From assembly GCA_004570425.1 (NCBI GenBank), contig SPQJ01000003.1, positions 1-64,000 of the forward strand: 64,000 bases of DNA, written 5' to 3'. This DNA comes from Bacillus sp. AZ43. Its GTDB lineage: Bacteria; Actinomycetota; Actinomycetes; Mycobacteriales; Geodermatophilaceae. The translations under genes and the position numbers were made by a program. The notes under the pieces are model-generated. The model did not search any database. It was not told where the DNA came from and saw nothing but the letters and a program-made list of their open reading frames with translations. Of this stretch, positions 1 through 8,085 are shown piece by piece (the stretch's first letter is position 1; every line of letters begins with the position of its first letter).

Positions 1-597
1 GCCGGGTCAGGTCGGCGATGTCGGGCAGCAGCGCGAGCTCGACGCGCACCGAGCGCAGCACCTCGGGCCGCGCGTTGGCCACGAACGACAGCGGCACCGG
101 CAGCGGCTCCACGTCCGTCCCGGCGGCAGGTTGAGGACGACGACCCGCCGCGCGTCCCGGGCGCGCGCGACGGCCCCGGCGGCGTCGGCCACCGCCGTCC
201 CGGCGTCGGTGACCCGCACCGGCTCGGCGCCCACGGCCGCCGCCAGGGCCGGCTGGTCGACGAAGAAGTTCGACCGCGGCGAGGTCGCCTCCGCCGTCAG
301 CACGACGAGCGGGGTGCCGCTCTTCGCCGCCTCGGTGATGCCGGTCAGCGCGTTGGTCAGGCCGCAGCCCTGGTGCAGGCTCAGCACGGTGACCTCGCCG
401 GAGATCCGGGCGTACGCATCGGCCATCGTGGCCGCGCCGCCCTCGTGCCGGGCGGCCACGAACCGCGCGCCCGCCGCGACCATCGCGTTGGTCGCGGCGA
501 AGTTGCCCGAGCCGACGACCCCGAAGACCGCCCGCACCCCGCCGGCCACCAGGGCGGCGCCGACGGCCTCGGCGACGGTGCGCGGCGCCTCCGTCAC
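1..597 (-). CDS. Thiamine-diphosphate-dependent enzyme, N-terminal part (leaves window; apparent frameshift)
   Basis: This is the N-terminal Pyr domain of a TPP enzyme of the acetolactate synthase/benzoylformate decarboxylase superfamily. After the GTG start (VTEAPRTVAEAVG) it shows the conserved RHEGGAATMADAYAR segment, whose Glu activates the cofactor, and a GCGLTNALTGITEA segment. The GTG overlaps the TGA of the upstream cyclase (GTGA, 594-597), so the two are translationally coupled. Near position 119-121 the good frame (NLPPG...) breaks. Adding one G to that run restores a sensible continuation (TDVEPLPVPLSF...) off the left edge, whereas the frame as written stops at 7-9. This is either a pseudogene or a one-base sequence error. 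The substrate cannot be told from this fragment. Confidence 0.75.
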
Positions 598-1367
598 CGC
601 TCGACCAGCGCCAGGACCCGGGACGGCGACCCGGAGCCCGAGACGATCGGCAGCGGCGCGGCGATGAGCAGCGCTCCGGTGGCCGGCAGCCGCGCGAGGT
701 TCTGCAGCTGGGTGAGCCCGTACTTCCCGCTGCCCATCAGGGCCGCGTGGCACGGGAAGGGCGGCTCGAAGGAGTGCGCGGCCCCGGCGTCGGTGCCCAC
801 CGTCTCCACCCCCAGCCCCAGGACCGGCGACTCCTCCGCCAGCCACCGCGCGCAGTCCGGGGACAGCCCCGGGGTGTGCGGCCCGGTCTCGTCGGCGTTC
901 AGGTACTCCTGCTGCGAGGCCGACCGGGCGTCCCAGCCGGTGCGGAACAGCAGCCACCCGCCCTCGGGGAGCGGACCGTGCTCGGCCTCCCAGGCGCGGA
1001 CGTGCTCGACCTCGAGCAGGAAGTCGGGGTCGGCCTGCGCCTGGGCGGAGAAGTCGAGCACCACGGCCGGGGCGATCAGCTGCCGGGCCGGGACCGAGGC
1101 GACGTCGGCGCCGTCCCGGCCGGTCACCCAGTGGTTGGGGGCGTCGAAGTGCGTCCCGGTGTGCTCGCCGGTCCGGAAGTTGTTCCAGTACCAGGCCGGG
1201 CCGCGGTCGTCGTAGCGGCTGAGCTCCTCGAGCTCGAAGCGCGCGGTCTGCGCGAACTGTTCCGGGAGCTGGATGACCGGGGTCTCGGCCGACAGCGGCG
1301 CGGTGAGGTCGACGACCTCGATGCGGCCGCCGCTGAGTGCCTCGGCGACGGTGGACAGGATCGACAC
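594..1367 (-). CDS. Cyclase family protein (kynurenine formamidase-like)
   Basis: 257 aa, metal-dependent cyclase/hydrolase fold (PF04199). The family motif HTGTHFDAPNHW is present at about residues 70-81; its His/Asp residues bind metal in kynurenine formamidase and isatin hydrolase. The preceding IDLTAPL-like strand (VVDLTAPLSAETPV) is also typical. I chose GTG at 1367 because AAGGGG lies 5 nt upstream; a TTG at 1406 is in frame but has no ribosome binding site. It overlaps the TPP-enzyme gene by four bases, suggesting a small catabolic operon in which ring opening or hydrolysis precedes a TPP-dependent C-C cleavage. The actual substrate is unknown. Confidence 0.85.
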   Translation of the reverse strand: MSILSTVAEALSGGRIEVVDLTAPLSAETPVIQLPEQFAQTARFELEELSRYDDRGPAWYWNNFRTGEHTGTHFDAPNHWVTGRDGADVASVPARQLIAPAVVLDFSAQAQADPDFLLEVEHVRAWEAEHGPLPEGGWLLFRTGWDARSASQQEYLNADETGPHTPGLSPDCARWLAEESPVLGLGVETVGTDAGAAHSFEPPFPCHAALMGSGKYGLTQLQNLARLPATGALLIAAPLPIVSGSGSPSRVLALVER

Positions 1368-1422
1368 GGGTGCCCCTTCCGACTGGCTGACCAGGCGGGT
1401 AGCCAACCACGGGCCCCGGCGG

Positions 1423-2667
1423 CTACCGCAGCGGGTCGAACGGGCGCAGCTCCGCCGGCGCGGTGCCCTCGAGCACCGTCCGCGCCATCAGCATCCCGGT
1501 GAGCGGTCCGAGGGCGATGCCCCACATGCCGTGCCCACCGGCGACGAACACCCGGGGCGACGTCGTGCCGCCCAGGAGCGGCAGCCCGTCGGCGGTCACC
1601 GGCCGGGAGCCGACCCACTCGTCGCGCCGGTCGTCGAGGTCGACGCCGGTGAGCAGGGGCCGGACGGCGTCGACGATCGCGGCCACCCGCCGGGGGTCGA
1701 GGGGGGCGTCGGGACGGCGGAACTCCATCATCCCGGCGATCCGCAGCCGGTCGCCCAGCGGCGTGCAGGCCACCCGCTGCTGGGGGAAGTAGAGCGGCCC
1801 GCCCGGCATCCGGTCGACGGGCACCGTGAAGCTGTATCCGCGCCCGGCCTGCAGCGGCTGCCGGACGCCGAACCGGCGGGCCAGCGCCGGCAACCACGCC
1901 CCGGTCGCGACGACGACGGCGTCGTGCCGCTGCTCCCCCGCGTCGGTGGCGACGACGACGCCGTCGGCACGGTCCTGGAGGCCGCGCACGCCACTGCCCT
2001 CGGCGACCGTTCCGCCCCGGGCGCGCACCGCGGCGGCCAGCGACGCGACGAACGCCGGTGGGTCGAGGTAGCGCTGGCCGTGGATGCGCACGGCGGCGTG
2101 CACCTCGCCGGTGAGCAGCGGTTCGACCGAGCGCGCCTCCGCGCCGCTCATCGGCGCGAAGTCGACGCCGCGCTGCCCGGCGGCGGCCACCGCGCGCAGC
2201 TCGTGCAGCAGACCGTCGACCTCCTTCGGCGAGCGGTACAGCGCCAGGAACGGTTCGCTGCGGCGGGTCGCGGCGTCGACCCCGCCGGCGGCGAGCGCGT
2301 CGAATGCCTCCAGCGCCCGCTCGTTGAGCGGCACGAAGGCGGCCATGCCGCGCCGCCACTGCCGCGGCGTGCTGTGCCGCACGAACGAGGCGAGGAAGCG
2401 CAGCAGGCCGAGGTCCGCCCGCGGGGGCAGGTAGACCGGGGAGCTCGGGCTGACCACGGCCCGCACCCCGTAGCGCAGGACCGCCGGCTCCGGCAGGGGC
2501 GCCACGAGGCTGGGGGTCAGCCAGCCCGCGTTGCCCCACGACGCGCCGGCCCCGACCCGGTCCCGCTCGTAGACGGTGACCGCTACCCCCGCCTCCTGCA
2601 GGAACCACGCGGTGGCGAGCCCGACCATGCCGCCGCCGACGACGGCGACGTCCCGGGGTGCTGCCAC
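1423..2667 (-). CDS. FAD-dependent D-amino-acid dehydrogenase-like oxidoreductase
   Basis: 414 aa, DAO superfamily (DadA-like). The N-terminal Rossmann signature VAVVGGGMVGLATAW (about residues 6-20) binds the FAD ADP moiety, followed by YERDRVGAGASWGNAGWL, typical of DadA. The C-terminal GSRPVTADGLPLLGGT and GGHGMWGIALGPLTG segments form the FAD-binding end of the family. Likely reaction: oxidative deamination of a D-amino acid or a related secondary amine. GTG at 2667 is used, 5 nt after the stop of the DksA/TraR-like gene, so the two are probably co-transcribed. It terminates in UAG, which matters because the genome encodes a UAG-reading tRNA-Sec. Substrate specificity is not determinable here. 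Confidence 0.85.
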   Translation of the reverse strand: MAAPRDVAVVGGGMVGLATAWFLQEAGVAVTVYERDRVGAGASWGNAGWLTPSLVAPLPEPAVLRYGVRAVVSPSSPVYLPPRADLGLLRFLASFVRHSTPRQWRRGMAAFVPLNERALEAFDALAAGGVDAATRRSEPFLALYRSPKEVDGLLHELRAVAAAGQRGVDFAPMSGAEARSVEPLLTGEVHAAVRIHGQRYLDPPAFVASLAAAVRARGGTVAEGSGVRGLQDRADGVVVATDAGEQRHDAVVVATGAWLPALARRFGVRQPLQAGRGYSFTVPVDRMPGGPLYFPQQRVACTPLGDRLRIAGMMEFRRPDAPLDPRRVAAIVDAVRPLLTGVDLDDRRDEWVGSRPVTADGLPLLGGTTSPRVFVAGGHGMWGIALGPLTGMLMARTVLEGTAPAELRPFDPLR

Positions 2668-2672
2668 GCCGG

Positions 2673-2981
2673 TCAGGCCGCGGCGGTGCAGGCGACGCAG
2701 GTGCCGGCGAACGGGCGCAGCTCGAGCCGCTCCTCGGGGATCTCCGCCTGGCAGCCGGTGCAGCGGCCGTAGGTGCCCGCCTCGATCCGGGCGAGGGCCG
2801 CGTCGATCTGCTCGATGGTGGTCTTCAGGTCCGCGGCGCGGCGCTGGGCGACCGGGTCCGGGACGGACTGGGCGCACTCGGCGAGGGCGTCCTCGCGCTG
2901 CCGGACGCTGTCGGCGCGGTGCTCCTCGAGCAGGGCGCGGAACCGGTCGTGGGTGGACGGGACGGACATGGTGTCGGTCAT
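2673..2981 (-). CDS. TraR/DksA-type C4 zinc finger protein
   Basis: 102 aa. An N-terminal helical region is followed by a zinc finger with Cys at 74, 77, 95 and 98 (CTGC ... CVAC), the arrangement of the DksA/TraR family. These proteins insert a coiled coil into the RNA polymerase secondary channel. The DxxDxA tip of classical DksA is not obvious here, so it may be a general actinobacterial RNAP-binding or stress protein rather than a true DksA. ATG at 2981 is preceded by GAGGAG at good spacing. It lies 5 nt upstream of the DadA-like gene. Confidence 0.85.
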   Translation of the reverse strand: MTDTMSVPSTHDRFRALLEEHRADSVRQREDALAECAQSVPDPVAQRRAADLKTTIEQIDAALARIEAGTYGRCTGCQAEIPEERLELRPFAGTCVACTAAA

Positions 2982-3073
2982 GGTGATCTCCTCGGTGAGG
3001 GAAAGCAGGAAAGACGCGGTCACCGGTGGCGGTGGCGCGTCAGGAAGGGGAAGGCCGGCGGACTCCGGAGGAG

Positions 3074-3247
3074 TCAGATCTGCGGCGGGGCCCGATCCTG
3101 GCTGCGGCGGAGTACGTCGAGCCCGCGCAGCCCTCGAGCGCGGCGATTCATCGCCAGCGCGAGCAACATCCCGCCGGAGACAGCGGGGACGGCGGCGAGC
3201 CGGAGACCGGGAGGGGAGCCCGCCGCACGGGACGCGACTGCGCCCAT
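3074..3247 (-). CDS. Possible small membrane protein (57 aa)
   Basis: A short ORF starting at ATG 3247 with a G-rich GGAGGGGG tract about 9 nt upstream. It has one hydrophobic stretch (LRLAAVPAVSGGMLLALAM) followed by a basic tail. I recognise no family. It is the only plausible coding unit in the gap between the DksA-like gene and the SDR. It could equally be chance, since long open frames are common at this G+C. Confidence 0.25.
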   Translation of the reverse strand: MGAVASRAAGSPPGLRLAAVPAVSGGMLLALAMNRRARGLRGLDVLRRSQDRAPPQI

Positions 3248-3471
3248 GGCCGACCACCCCCTCCGTCGTTCCCGGCGCCGTTGCCGGAATGCCGCACCAT
3301 AGCCCATGTCCCCGGCCCGCACCCCACTCGTCGGGGTGGCTGAAGCCACGGCGCGTCCGACGTGCGACCGCGGGTCCCACTCTGCCAGGCCGTGGACATC
3401 GACGCCGCCCCGTTTCGAGCCCCGCACTGCTCACCTGGACACGGACCGGTCGATCGGCTAGGAGCACGAGG
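3248..3471. other. Intergenic region upstream of the SDR gene
   Basis: Beyond the possible small ORF, I see no RNA gene, clear promoter or strong palindrome in this stretch. The last bases before the SDR contain CTAGGAGCACGAGG, which provides its ribosome binding site and possibly a TAGGAG-like -10. Confidence 0.4.
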
Positions 3472-4257
3472 ATGGACCTGCAGCTGGAGGGCCGGCACTT
3501 CTACGTGACCGGGGCATCGCGCGGCGTCGGACGGGCGATCACGGAGTGCCTGCTCGCCGAGGGGGCTCACGTCCACGGGTGCGCGCGATCCGCCGACGCC
3601 CTCGAGAGCGTCCGTCGCGCCCTGCCCGCCGAGCGGGCGGGACGGCTGACCCTCGACCGCGTCGACGTGCTGGACGAGGAGGCGCTGGCGGCCTCGGTCG
3701 ACTCGGCCGGGGAGGAGGCCGGCCGGCTCGACGGCGTGGTGGCCTGCGCGGGCGCCGGCGTCACCGGCCCGGCGCTCGCCACTCCGAACGCCACGTGGCG
3801 GCAGCAGTTCGACATCAAGGTCGTCGCCGTCCTCAACCTCGTCCGGCCGGCGCTGCCCTGGCTCGAACGGGCCCCGCTCCCGCGGGCGGTCATCGTCAAC
3901 GGCGTCACGGCGCACCACCCCGAACCGTCGATGGCCGCGGTCAGCGCCACCCGCGCGGCGGTGGCCAACCTCGGACGGACGCTCGCGGTGGACCTCGCCG
4001 GGCGGGTCGGGGTGACGGTCGTCAACCTGGGCGCGATCCTCACCGACCGGCAGCGCGCACGCTGGCAGCAGGACGGGTCCGGTGCGTCGTTCGAGGACTG
4101 GTCGGCACGCCAGGTGCACGATCGGGGCATCCTGGCCGGGCGCATGGGCCTGCCGGAGGACGTGGCGCCGGTGGTCGCCTTTCTGCTGTCGCCCCTCGCC
4201 GGATACGTGACCGGCACCAGCATCGACGTGGCCGGAGGCTCGCACGGCCGGCCCTGA
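3472..4257 (+). CDS. SDR-fold protein with degenerate catalytic tetrad
   Basis: 261 aa classical short-chain dehydrogenase/reductase. The cofactor motif TGASRGVG is intact at residues 13-20, the NNAG-equivalent reads ACAGAG, and the C-terminus (YVTGTSIDVAGGSHGRP) is typical. The catalytic residues are not conserved. By alignment with the family, the Tyr of YxxxK is Val157, the Lys is Arg161 (V-S-A-T-R), and the Ser position holds Gly144. Such a protein should bind NAD(P) but not perform the usual alcohol/ketone chemistry. It may be regulatory, use another mechanism, or have lost function. ATG 3472 has a good AGGAG/GAGG site. It stands alone between a divergent gap and the convergent hemW. Confidence 0.85.
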   Translation: MDLQLEGRHFYVTGASRGVGRAITECLLAEGAHVHGCARSADALESVRRALPAERAGRLTLDRVDVLDEEALAASVDSAGEEAGRLDGVVACAGAGVTGPALATPNATWRQQFDIKVVAVLNLVRPALPWLERAPLPRAVIVNGVTAHHPEPSMAAVSATRAAVANLGRTLAVDLAGRVGVTVVNLGAILTDRQRARWQQDGSGASFEDWSARQVHDRGILAGRMGLPEDVAPVVAFLLSPLAGYVTGTSIDVAGGSHGRP

Positions 4258-4277
4258 CGCCCCCGGCAGCCCGGAGG

Positions 4278-5498
4278 TCAGTCCGTCAGGTCACGGACGA
4301 CGGCGTCGGCGAGCAGCCGCCCCCGATCGGTGAGGACGGCGCGGCCGGCCGCGTGGGCACCGGGCTCGAGCAGCCCCCGCGCCACCGCGTCCGCCGCCCG
4401 GGCACGGCCGGTCCCGGACAGCAGGTGGAGCGGCAGGCCCGCCCGCAGGCGCAGACCCAGCATGACGGTCTCCAGCGCCCGATCGGCGTCGTCGAGCAGC
4501 TCGGAGTCCTGGGCGGGGGTGACGCCCGCGGCGAGCCGGTCGGCGTAGGCGGCCGGGTGCTTGACGTTCCACCAGCGCAGGCCGCCCACGTGGCTGTGCG
4601 CCCCCGGACCGATCCCCCACCAGTTCGCGTTGGCCCAGTACAGCTCGTTGTGCCGGCACCGGGCGGCGTCCGAGGTCGCCCAGTTGGACACCTCGTACCA
4701 CTCGAAGCCGGCGTCGCGCAGGGTCGTGTCGGCCTGCTCGTAGCGGTCGGCCAGCACGTCGTCGTCGGGCATCGGCAGCTCGCCGCGGCTGATCCGGCGG
4801 GCCAGCCGGGTGCCCTCCTCGACGATCAGCGCGTACGCGCTCACGTGGTCGACCGGGCCGGACAGCACGGCGTCGAGCGAGGCCGCCCAGTCGGCGTCGG
4901 TCTCCCCCGGTGTGCCGTAGATGAGGTCGAGGTTGACGTGCTCGAAGCCGGCGGCGCGCGCGTCGGCGGCGGCCTGCACCGCCCGACCGGGCGTGTGCCG
5001 CCGGTCGAGGACGGCCAGGACGTGCTCGGCGGCCGACTGCATGCCGAGGCTGACCCGGGTGAACCCGGCCTCCCGCAGCACCGAGAGGTAACGCCGGTCC
5101 ACGGTCTCCGGGTTGGCCTCGGTGGTCACCTCGACGTCGTCGGCGACCGGGAACAGCCGGTGGATCTCCGCGAGGACGGCGGCGAGGTCGGCGGCGGGCA
5201 GCAGCGTGGGCGTGCCGCCCCCGACGAACACGGTGGACACCGTCGGCAGGTCGGGGCCGAGGGTCGCGGCGGCGCGGCGCAGCTCGGCGATCGCCGTCCC
5301 GGCGTACTCGGCGCGGTTGGCGCCGGGACCGAGCTCGTCGGAGGTGTAGGTGTTGAAGTCGCAGTAACCGCAGCGGGTCGCGCAGAAGGGCACGTGCACG
5401 TACAGCCCGAAGGGTGTGCCGGCGATCCCCTCGCGGGCGCTCGCCGGGAGCTCGAACGGCGGGACGGCGCGCTCGACCAGGGGCAGGACGGTGTTCAT
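4278..5498 (-). CDS. hemW: Radical SAM heme chaperone HemW
   Basis: 406 aa. HemW (formerly HemN-like, coproporphyrinogen III oxidase-like) binds heme and a [4Fe-4S] cluster and delivers heme to acceptor proteins. The radical SAM motif CATRCGYCDF (CxxxCxxC) is near residue 38, followed by the SAM-binding FVGGGTPTLL. The HNELYW signature separates this family from most other radical SAM proteins. ATG 5498 is chosen because GGGAGCAG precedes it. The gene is divergent from the enoyl-CoA hydratase gene with about 50 bp between start codons. It lies upstream of lepA in many bacteria, but here lepA is 24 kb away. Confidence 0.92.
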   Translation of the reverse strand: MNTVLPLVERAVPPFELPASAREGIAGTPFGLYVHVPFCATRCGYCDFNTYTSDELGPGANRAEYAGTAIAELRRAAATLGPDLPTVSTVFVGGGTPTLLPAADLAAVLAEIHRLFPVADDVEVTTEANPETVDRRYLSVLREAGFTRVSLGMQSAAEHVLAVLDRRHTPGRAVQAAADARAAGFEHVNLDLIYGTPGETDADWAASLDAVLSGPVDHVSAYALIVEEGTRLARRISRGELPMPDDDVLADRYEQADTTLRDAGFEWYEVSNWATSDAARCRHNELYWANANWWGIGPGAHSHVGGLRWWNVKHPAAYADRLAAGVTPAQDSELLDDADRALETVMLGLRLRAGLPLHLLSGTGRARAADAVARGLLEPGAHAAGRAVLTDRGRLLADAVVRDLTD

Positions 5499-5547
5499 CT
5501 GCTCCCAGTGTGCCGCGCCGCGCCGGGCTCCCGGCAGGATGCGGGGT

Positions 5548-6312
5548 GTGACCTCCGATCGTGTGGTGCAGGTGGCGGTGGCCCACGGGGTCGCGACGCT
5601 GACGCTGGACTCCCCGGCCAACCGCAACGCCCTGTCCCGGGCGATGCGGGCGCAGCTGCGGACGGCGCTCACCGAGGCGCTCGGGGACGACGCGGTGCGC
5701 GCCGTCGTGCTGGACCACGCCGGCCGGGTGTTCTGCTCCGGCATGGACCTGTCCGAGGCGGCGGGCGGCGGCGCGGAGGACCAGGGCGTCCGGGAGTTCC
5801 CCGAGCTGCTGGAGCTGATCTGGTCGGCACCGAAGCCGGTGGTCGCCGTCGTCCGGGGTCCGGCCCGGGCGGGCGGGGTGGGCTTGGCGGCCGCCTGCGA
5901 CGTCGTGGTGGCGGGCAGCTCGGCGACGTTCGCCTTCTCCGAGGTGCGGCTCGGGCTGGTGCCCGCGGTCATCTCCGCCGTCGTCCTGCCCCGGATGGTG
6001 CCGCACGTGGCGCACCGGCTGATGCTCACCGGCCAGGTCTTCGACGCCGGGACCGCCGCGGCCGGCGGTCTGGTCGACCTCGTCGTCCCGGACGCCGACG
6101 TCGACGGCGAGGTGCGGGCCCAGCTGGTCCACCTGACGGCCGGCGCGCCCACCGCGCTGGCGGAGACCAAGCGGCTGCTGCGCGCCGGGACGGCCCTCGA
6201 GTTCGACGAGCTGCTCCAGCTGTCGGCCCGGTTCTTCGCGAGCGAGGAGGGCCAGGAGGGCATCGCGTCCTTCCGCGAGAAGCGCCCTGCCCGCTGGGTG
6301 CCCGACGCCTAG
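5548..6312 (+). CDS. Enoyl-CoA hydratase/isomerase family protein
   Basis: 254 aa crotonase-fold protein. It has the family features DSPANRNALS near the N-terminus, GRVFCSGMDLSEA (oxyanion-hole region) and ACDVVVAGSSATFAFSEVRLGLVPA, in which the Glu of SEVRLGL sits at the second catalytic Glu position. It probably acts on an enoyl-CoA in fatty-acid or amino-acid degradation. The start is uncertain: GTG 5548 follows an AGGA, and ATG 5539 is in frame three codons earlier. Its UAG stop (6310-6312) directly abuts the UAG stop of convergent selB (6313-6315). Confidence 0.85.
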   Translation: MTSDRVVQVAVAHGVATLTLDSPANRNALSRAMRAQLRTALTEALGDDAVRAVVLDHAGRVFCSGMDLSEAAGGGAEDQGVREFPELLELIWSAPKPVVAVVRGPARAGGVGLAAACDVVVAGSSATFAFSEVRLGLVPAVISAVVLPRMVPHVAHRLMLTGQVFDAGTAAAGGLVDLVVPDADVDGEVRAQLVHLTAGAPTALAETKRLLRAGTALEFDELLQLSARFFASEEGQEGIASFREKRPARWVPDA

Positions 6313-8085
6313 CTACCGGAGCCGGCGGGTGTTGTCGGGCAGCCGGACGGTGACGCCGCGGGCGTCGAGCCACTCCATCAGCGGGACGGCGACGCGACGG
6401 GTGGTCCCCCATGCCTCCCGGGCGCGGCTGAGCGGAAACGGCTGGTCGAGCCGCGCGAGGCGGGCGCGCGCCTCCTCGGCGATGCCGGGCGCCAGGTAGA
6501 CGTTGTCGGCGATCCGCACCAGCTGCCCGCTGCGCACGGCGGCGGCCAGCTCGCGGGTGCCGAGCCCGGCCGCGACGAGGTCCGGGGCCTCGGGTGCGGC
6601 GAAGGGGTCCGCGGCCAGGCGCGCCCGGACGGCGTCCACGGCGCGCTGGACCTCCGGCGGCAGCACCGCGGCCTCGTCGACGACCCGGCCGTCGCGCAGC
6701 ACGAGCGGGGGTCGGACCAGGCCGCGCACCAGCTCGTGATCGGGCAGCTCCAGGGCGCGCCGCACCACCTCGACCGGTGGCCCGTCCTCCAGGGGACGAA
6801 GGGTGCGGTAGCGCGCGACGATCCCGGGCACCTGGGCGGCCAGCTCGCCGGCCAGCCCCGGCGCGAGCAGCCACGGCCCGTGCACCGTGGCGGCGTCGGG
6901 CACCGGCCAGCCCATCGCGGCGAAGTCGTCGGCCCGGACGATCCGGCGTCTCGCCAGGTCGGCGGCGGCTCCGGCGGCGCCCCCGGGCTGGGCCGCCAGC
7001 TCGGCGGCGCGCTGCCGGGCGGCGCCCCGGCGACGCAGCTCCGGCGGGTCGACGTCGCGGACGTCGGCGGCGAGCACCCGCCGCGATCCCGGGTCGCGGA
7101 GCAGCAGCCGGTCCCCCACCCGCAGCGGGAGCGCGGTGGCCAGGCGCAGCCGGACGACGAGCCCGTCGAGAGGGCGCAGCCGTGCCCCGACCGTGGCCGA
7201 GCCGACGTGCACCACCGGCTCGGCGGGCAGCCGCCCCTCCGGCTCGGCGGTGAGGGTGACGTCGATCTCGATGGCGGACCGGAAGGCACCCGGCGTGAGC
7301 AGCGCGGCGCCGCGGGAGAGGTCCTCGACGGCGACGTTCCGGAGGTTGAGCGCCACCCGCGCGGTCGCCGTCGCGCGCTCGACCGGGGCGCCGAGCGACT
7401 GGATGCGGCGGACCACCACCTCGTCGTCACCGAGCAGCAGCCGGTCGCCGGTTGCGACCGACCCTGCGGCGAGGGTCCCGGTGACCACGGTGCCGGCCCC
7501 GCGGATGGTGAACGCACGGTCGATCCAGAGCCGCACCGGCGCGTCCGGGTCCGCCGGCGGCAGGCCGGCGAGCAGGGCCTCGAGGGCGGCGCCGAGCTCG
7601 GCGACCCCCGCGCCGGTCACCGCGCTGACCGCCACCGCCGGGACGTCGCCCATCGAGGTGGCGGCGAGCCGCTCGCGGGCGTCGGCAGCGACGGGAGCCG
7701 GGTCGGCGAGGTCGGCCTTGGTGACGGCCAGCAGCGCGTGCCGCACGCCCAGCGCGTCCAGGACCGCGACGTGCTCGGCGGTCTGCGCCGACCAGCCGTC
7801 GTCGGCGGCCACCACCAGCAGGGCGGCCGGCACCGACCCGACGCCGGCCAGCATGTTGCCGACGAACTTCTCGTGCCCCGGGACGTCGACGACCGCGAGG
7901 CGGCGCCCCGAGCGCAGCGTCGTCCACGCGAAGCCCAGGTCGATGGTGAGCCCGCGGCGGCGTTCCTCCAGCCAGCGGTCGGGCTCCATGCCGGTGAGCG
8001 CGCGGACCAGCGCGGACTTGCCGTGGTCGACGTGCCCGGCCGTCGCGACGACGTCCATCGAGTTCACGCCCACGTCGTCGCTCAT
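6313..8085 (-). CDS. selB: Selenocysteine-specific elongation factor SelB
   Basis: 590 aa. SelB replaces EF-Tu for Sec-tRNA-Sec and binds the SECIS hairpin of selenoprotein mRNAs. The EF-Tu-like GTPase domain is at the N-terminus: P-loop GHVDHGKS at 17-24, a RRGLTIDLGFAW switch, DVPGHEKF (G3) and TKADL (G4). Beta-barrel domains and C-terminal winged helices (ending TRRVAVPLMEWLDARGVTVRLPDNTRRLR-like, typical) follow. ATG 8085 overlaps the selA stop (ATGA), fixing the start and showing co-translation. The gene ends in UAG, the very codon the neighbouring tRNA-Sec should read, so ordinary UAG termination must survive in this cell. Confidence 0.96.
   Translation of the reverse strand: MSDDVGVNSMDVVATAGHVDHGKSALVRALTGMEPDRWLEERRRGLTIDLGFAWTTLRSGRRLAVVDVPGHEKFVGNMLAGVGSVPAALLVVAADDGWSAQTAEHVAVLDALGVRHALLAVTKADLADPAPVAADARERLAATSMGDVPAVAVSAVTGAGVAELGAALEALLAGLPPADPDAPVRLWIDRAFTIRGAGTVVTGTLAAGSVATGDRLLLGDDEVVVRRIQSLGAPVERATATARVALNLRNVAVEDLSRGAALLTPGAFRSAIEIDVTLTAEPEGRLPAEPVVHVGSATVGARLRPLDGLVVRLRLATALPLRVGDRLLLRDPGSRRVLAADVRDVDPPELRRRGAARQRAAELAAQPGGAAGAAADLARRRIVRADDFAAMGWPVPDAATVHGPWLLAPGLAGELAAQVPGIVARYRTLRPLEDGPPVEVVRRALELPDHELVRGLVRPPLVLRDGRVVDEAAVLPPEVQRAVDAVRARLAADPFAAPEAPDLVAAGLGTRELAAAVRSGQLVRIADNVYLAPGIAEEARARLARLDQPFPLSRAREAWGTTRRVAVPLMEWLDARGVTVRLPDNTRRLR

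Noticed and set aside
3074-3427. A longer 117-aa reading of the small minus-strand ORF
   Set aside because: Only the segment after ATG 3247 has a binding site and a hydrophobic helix; the upstream part looks like random high-GC frame.
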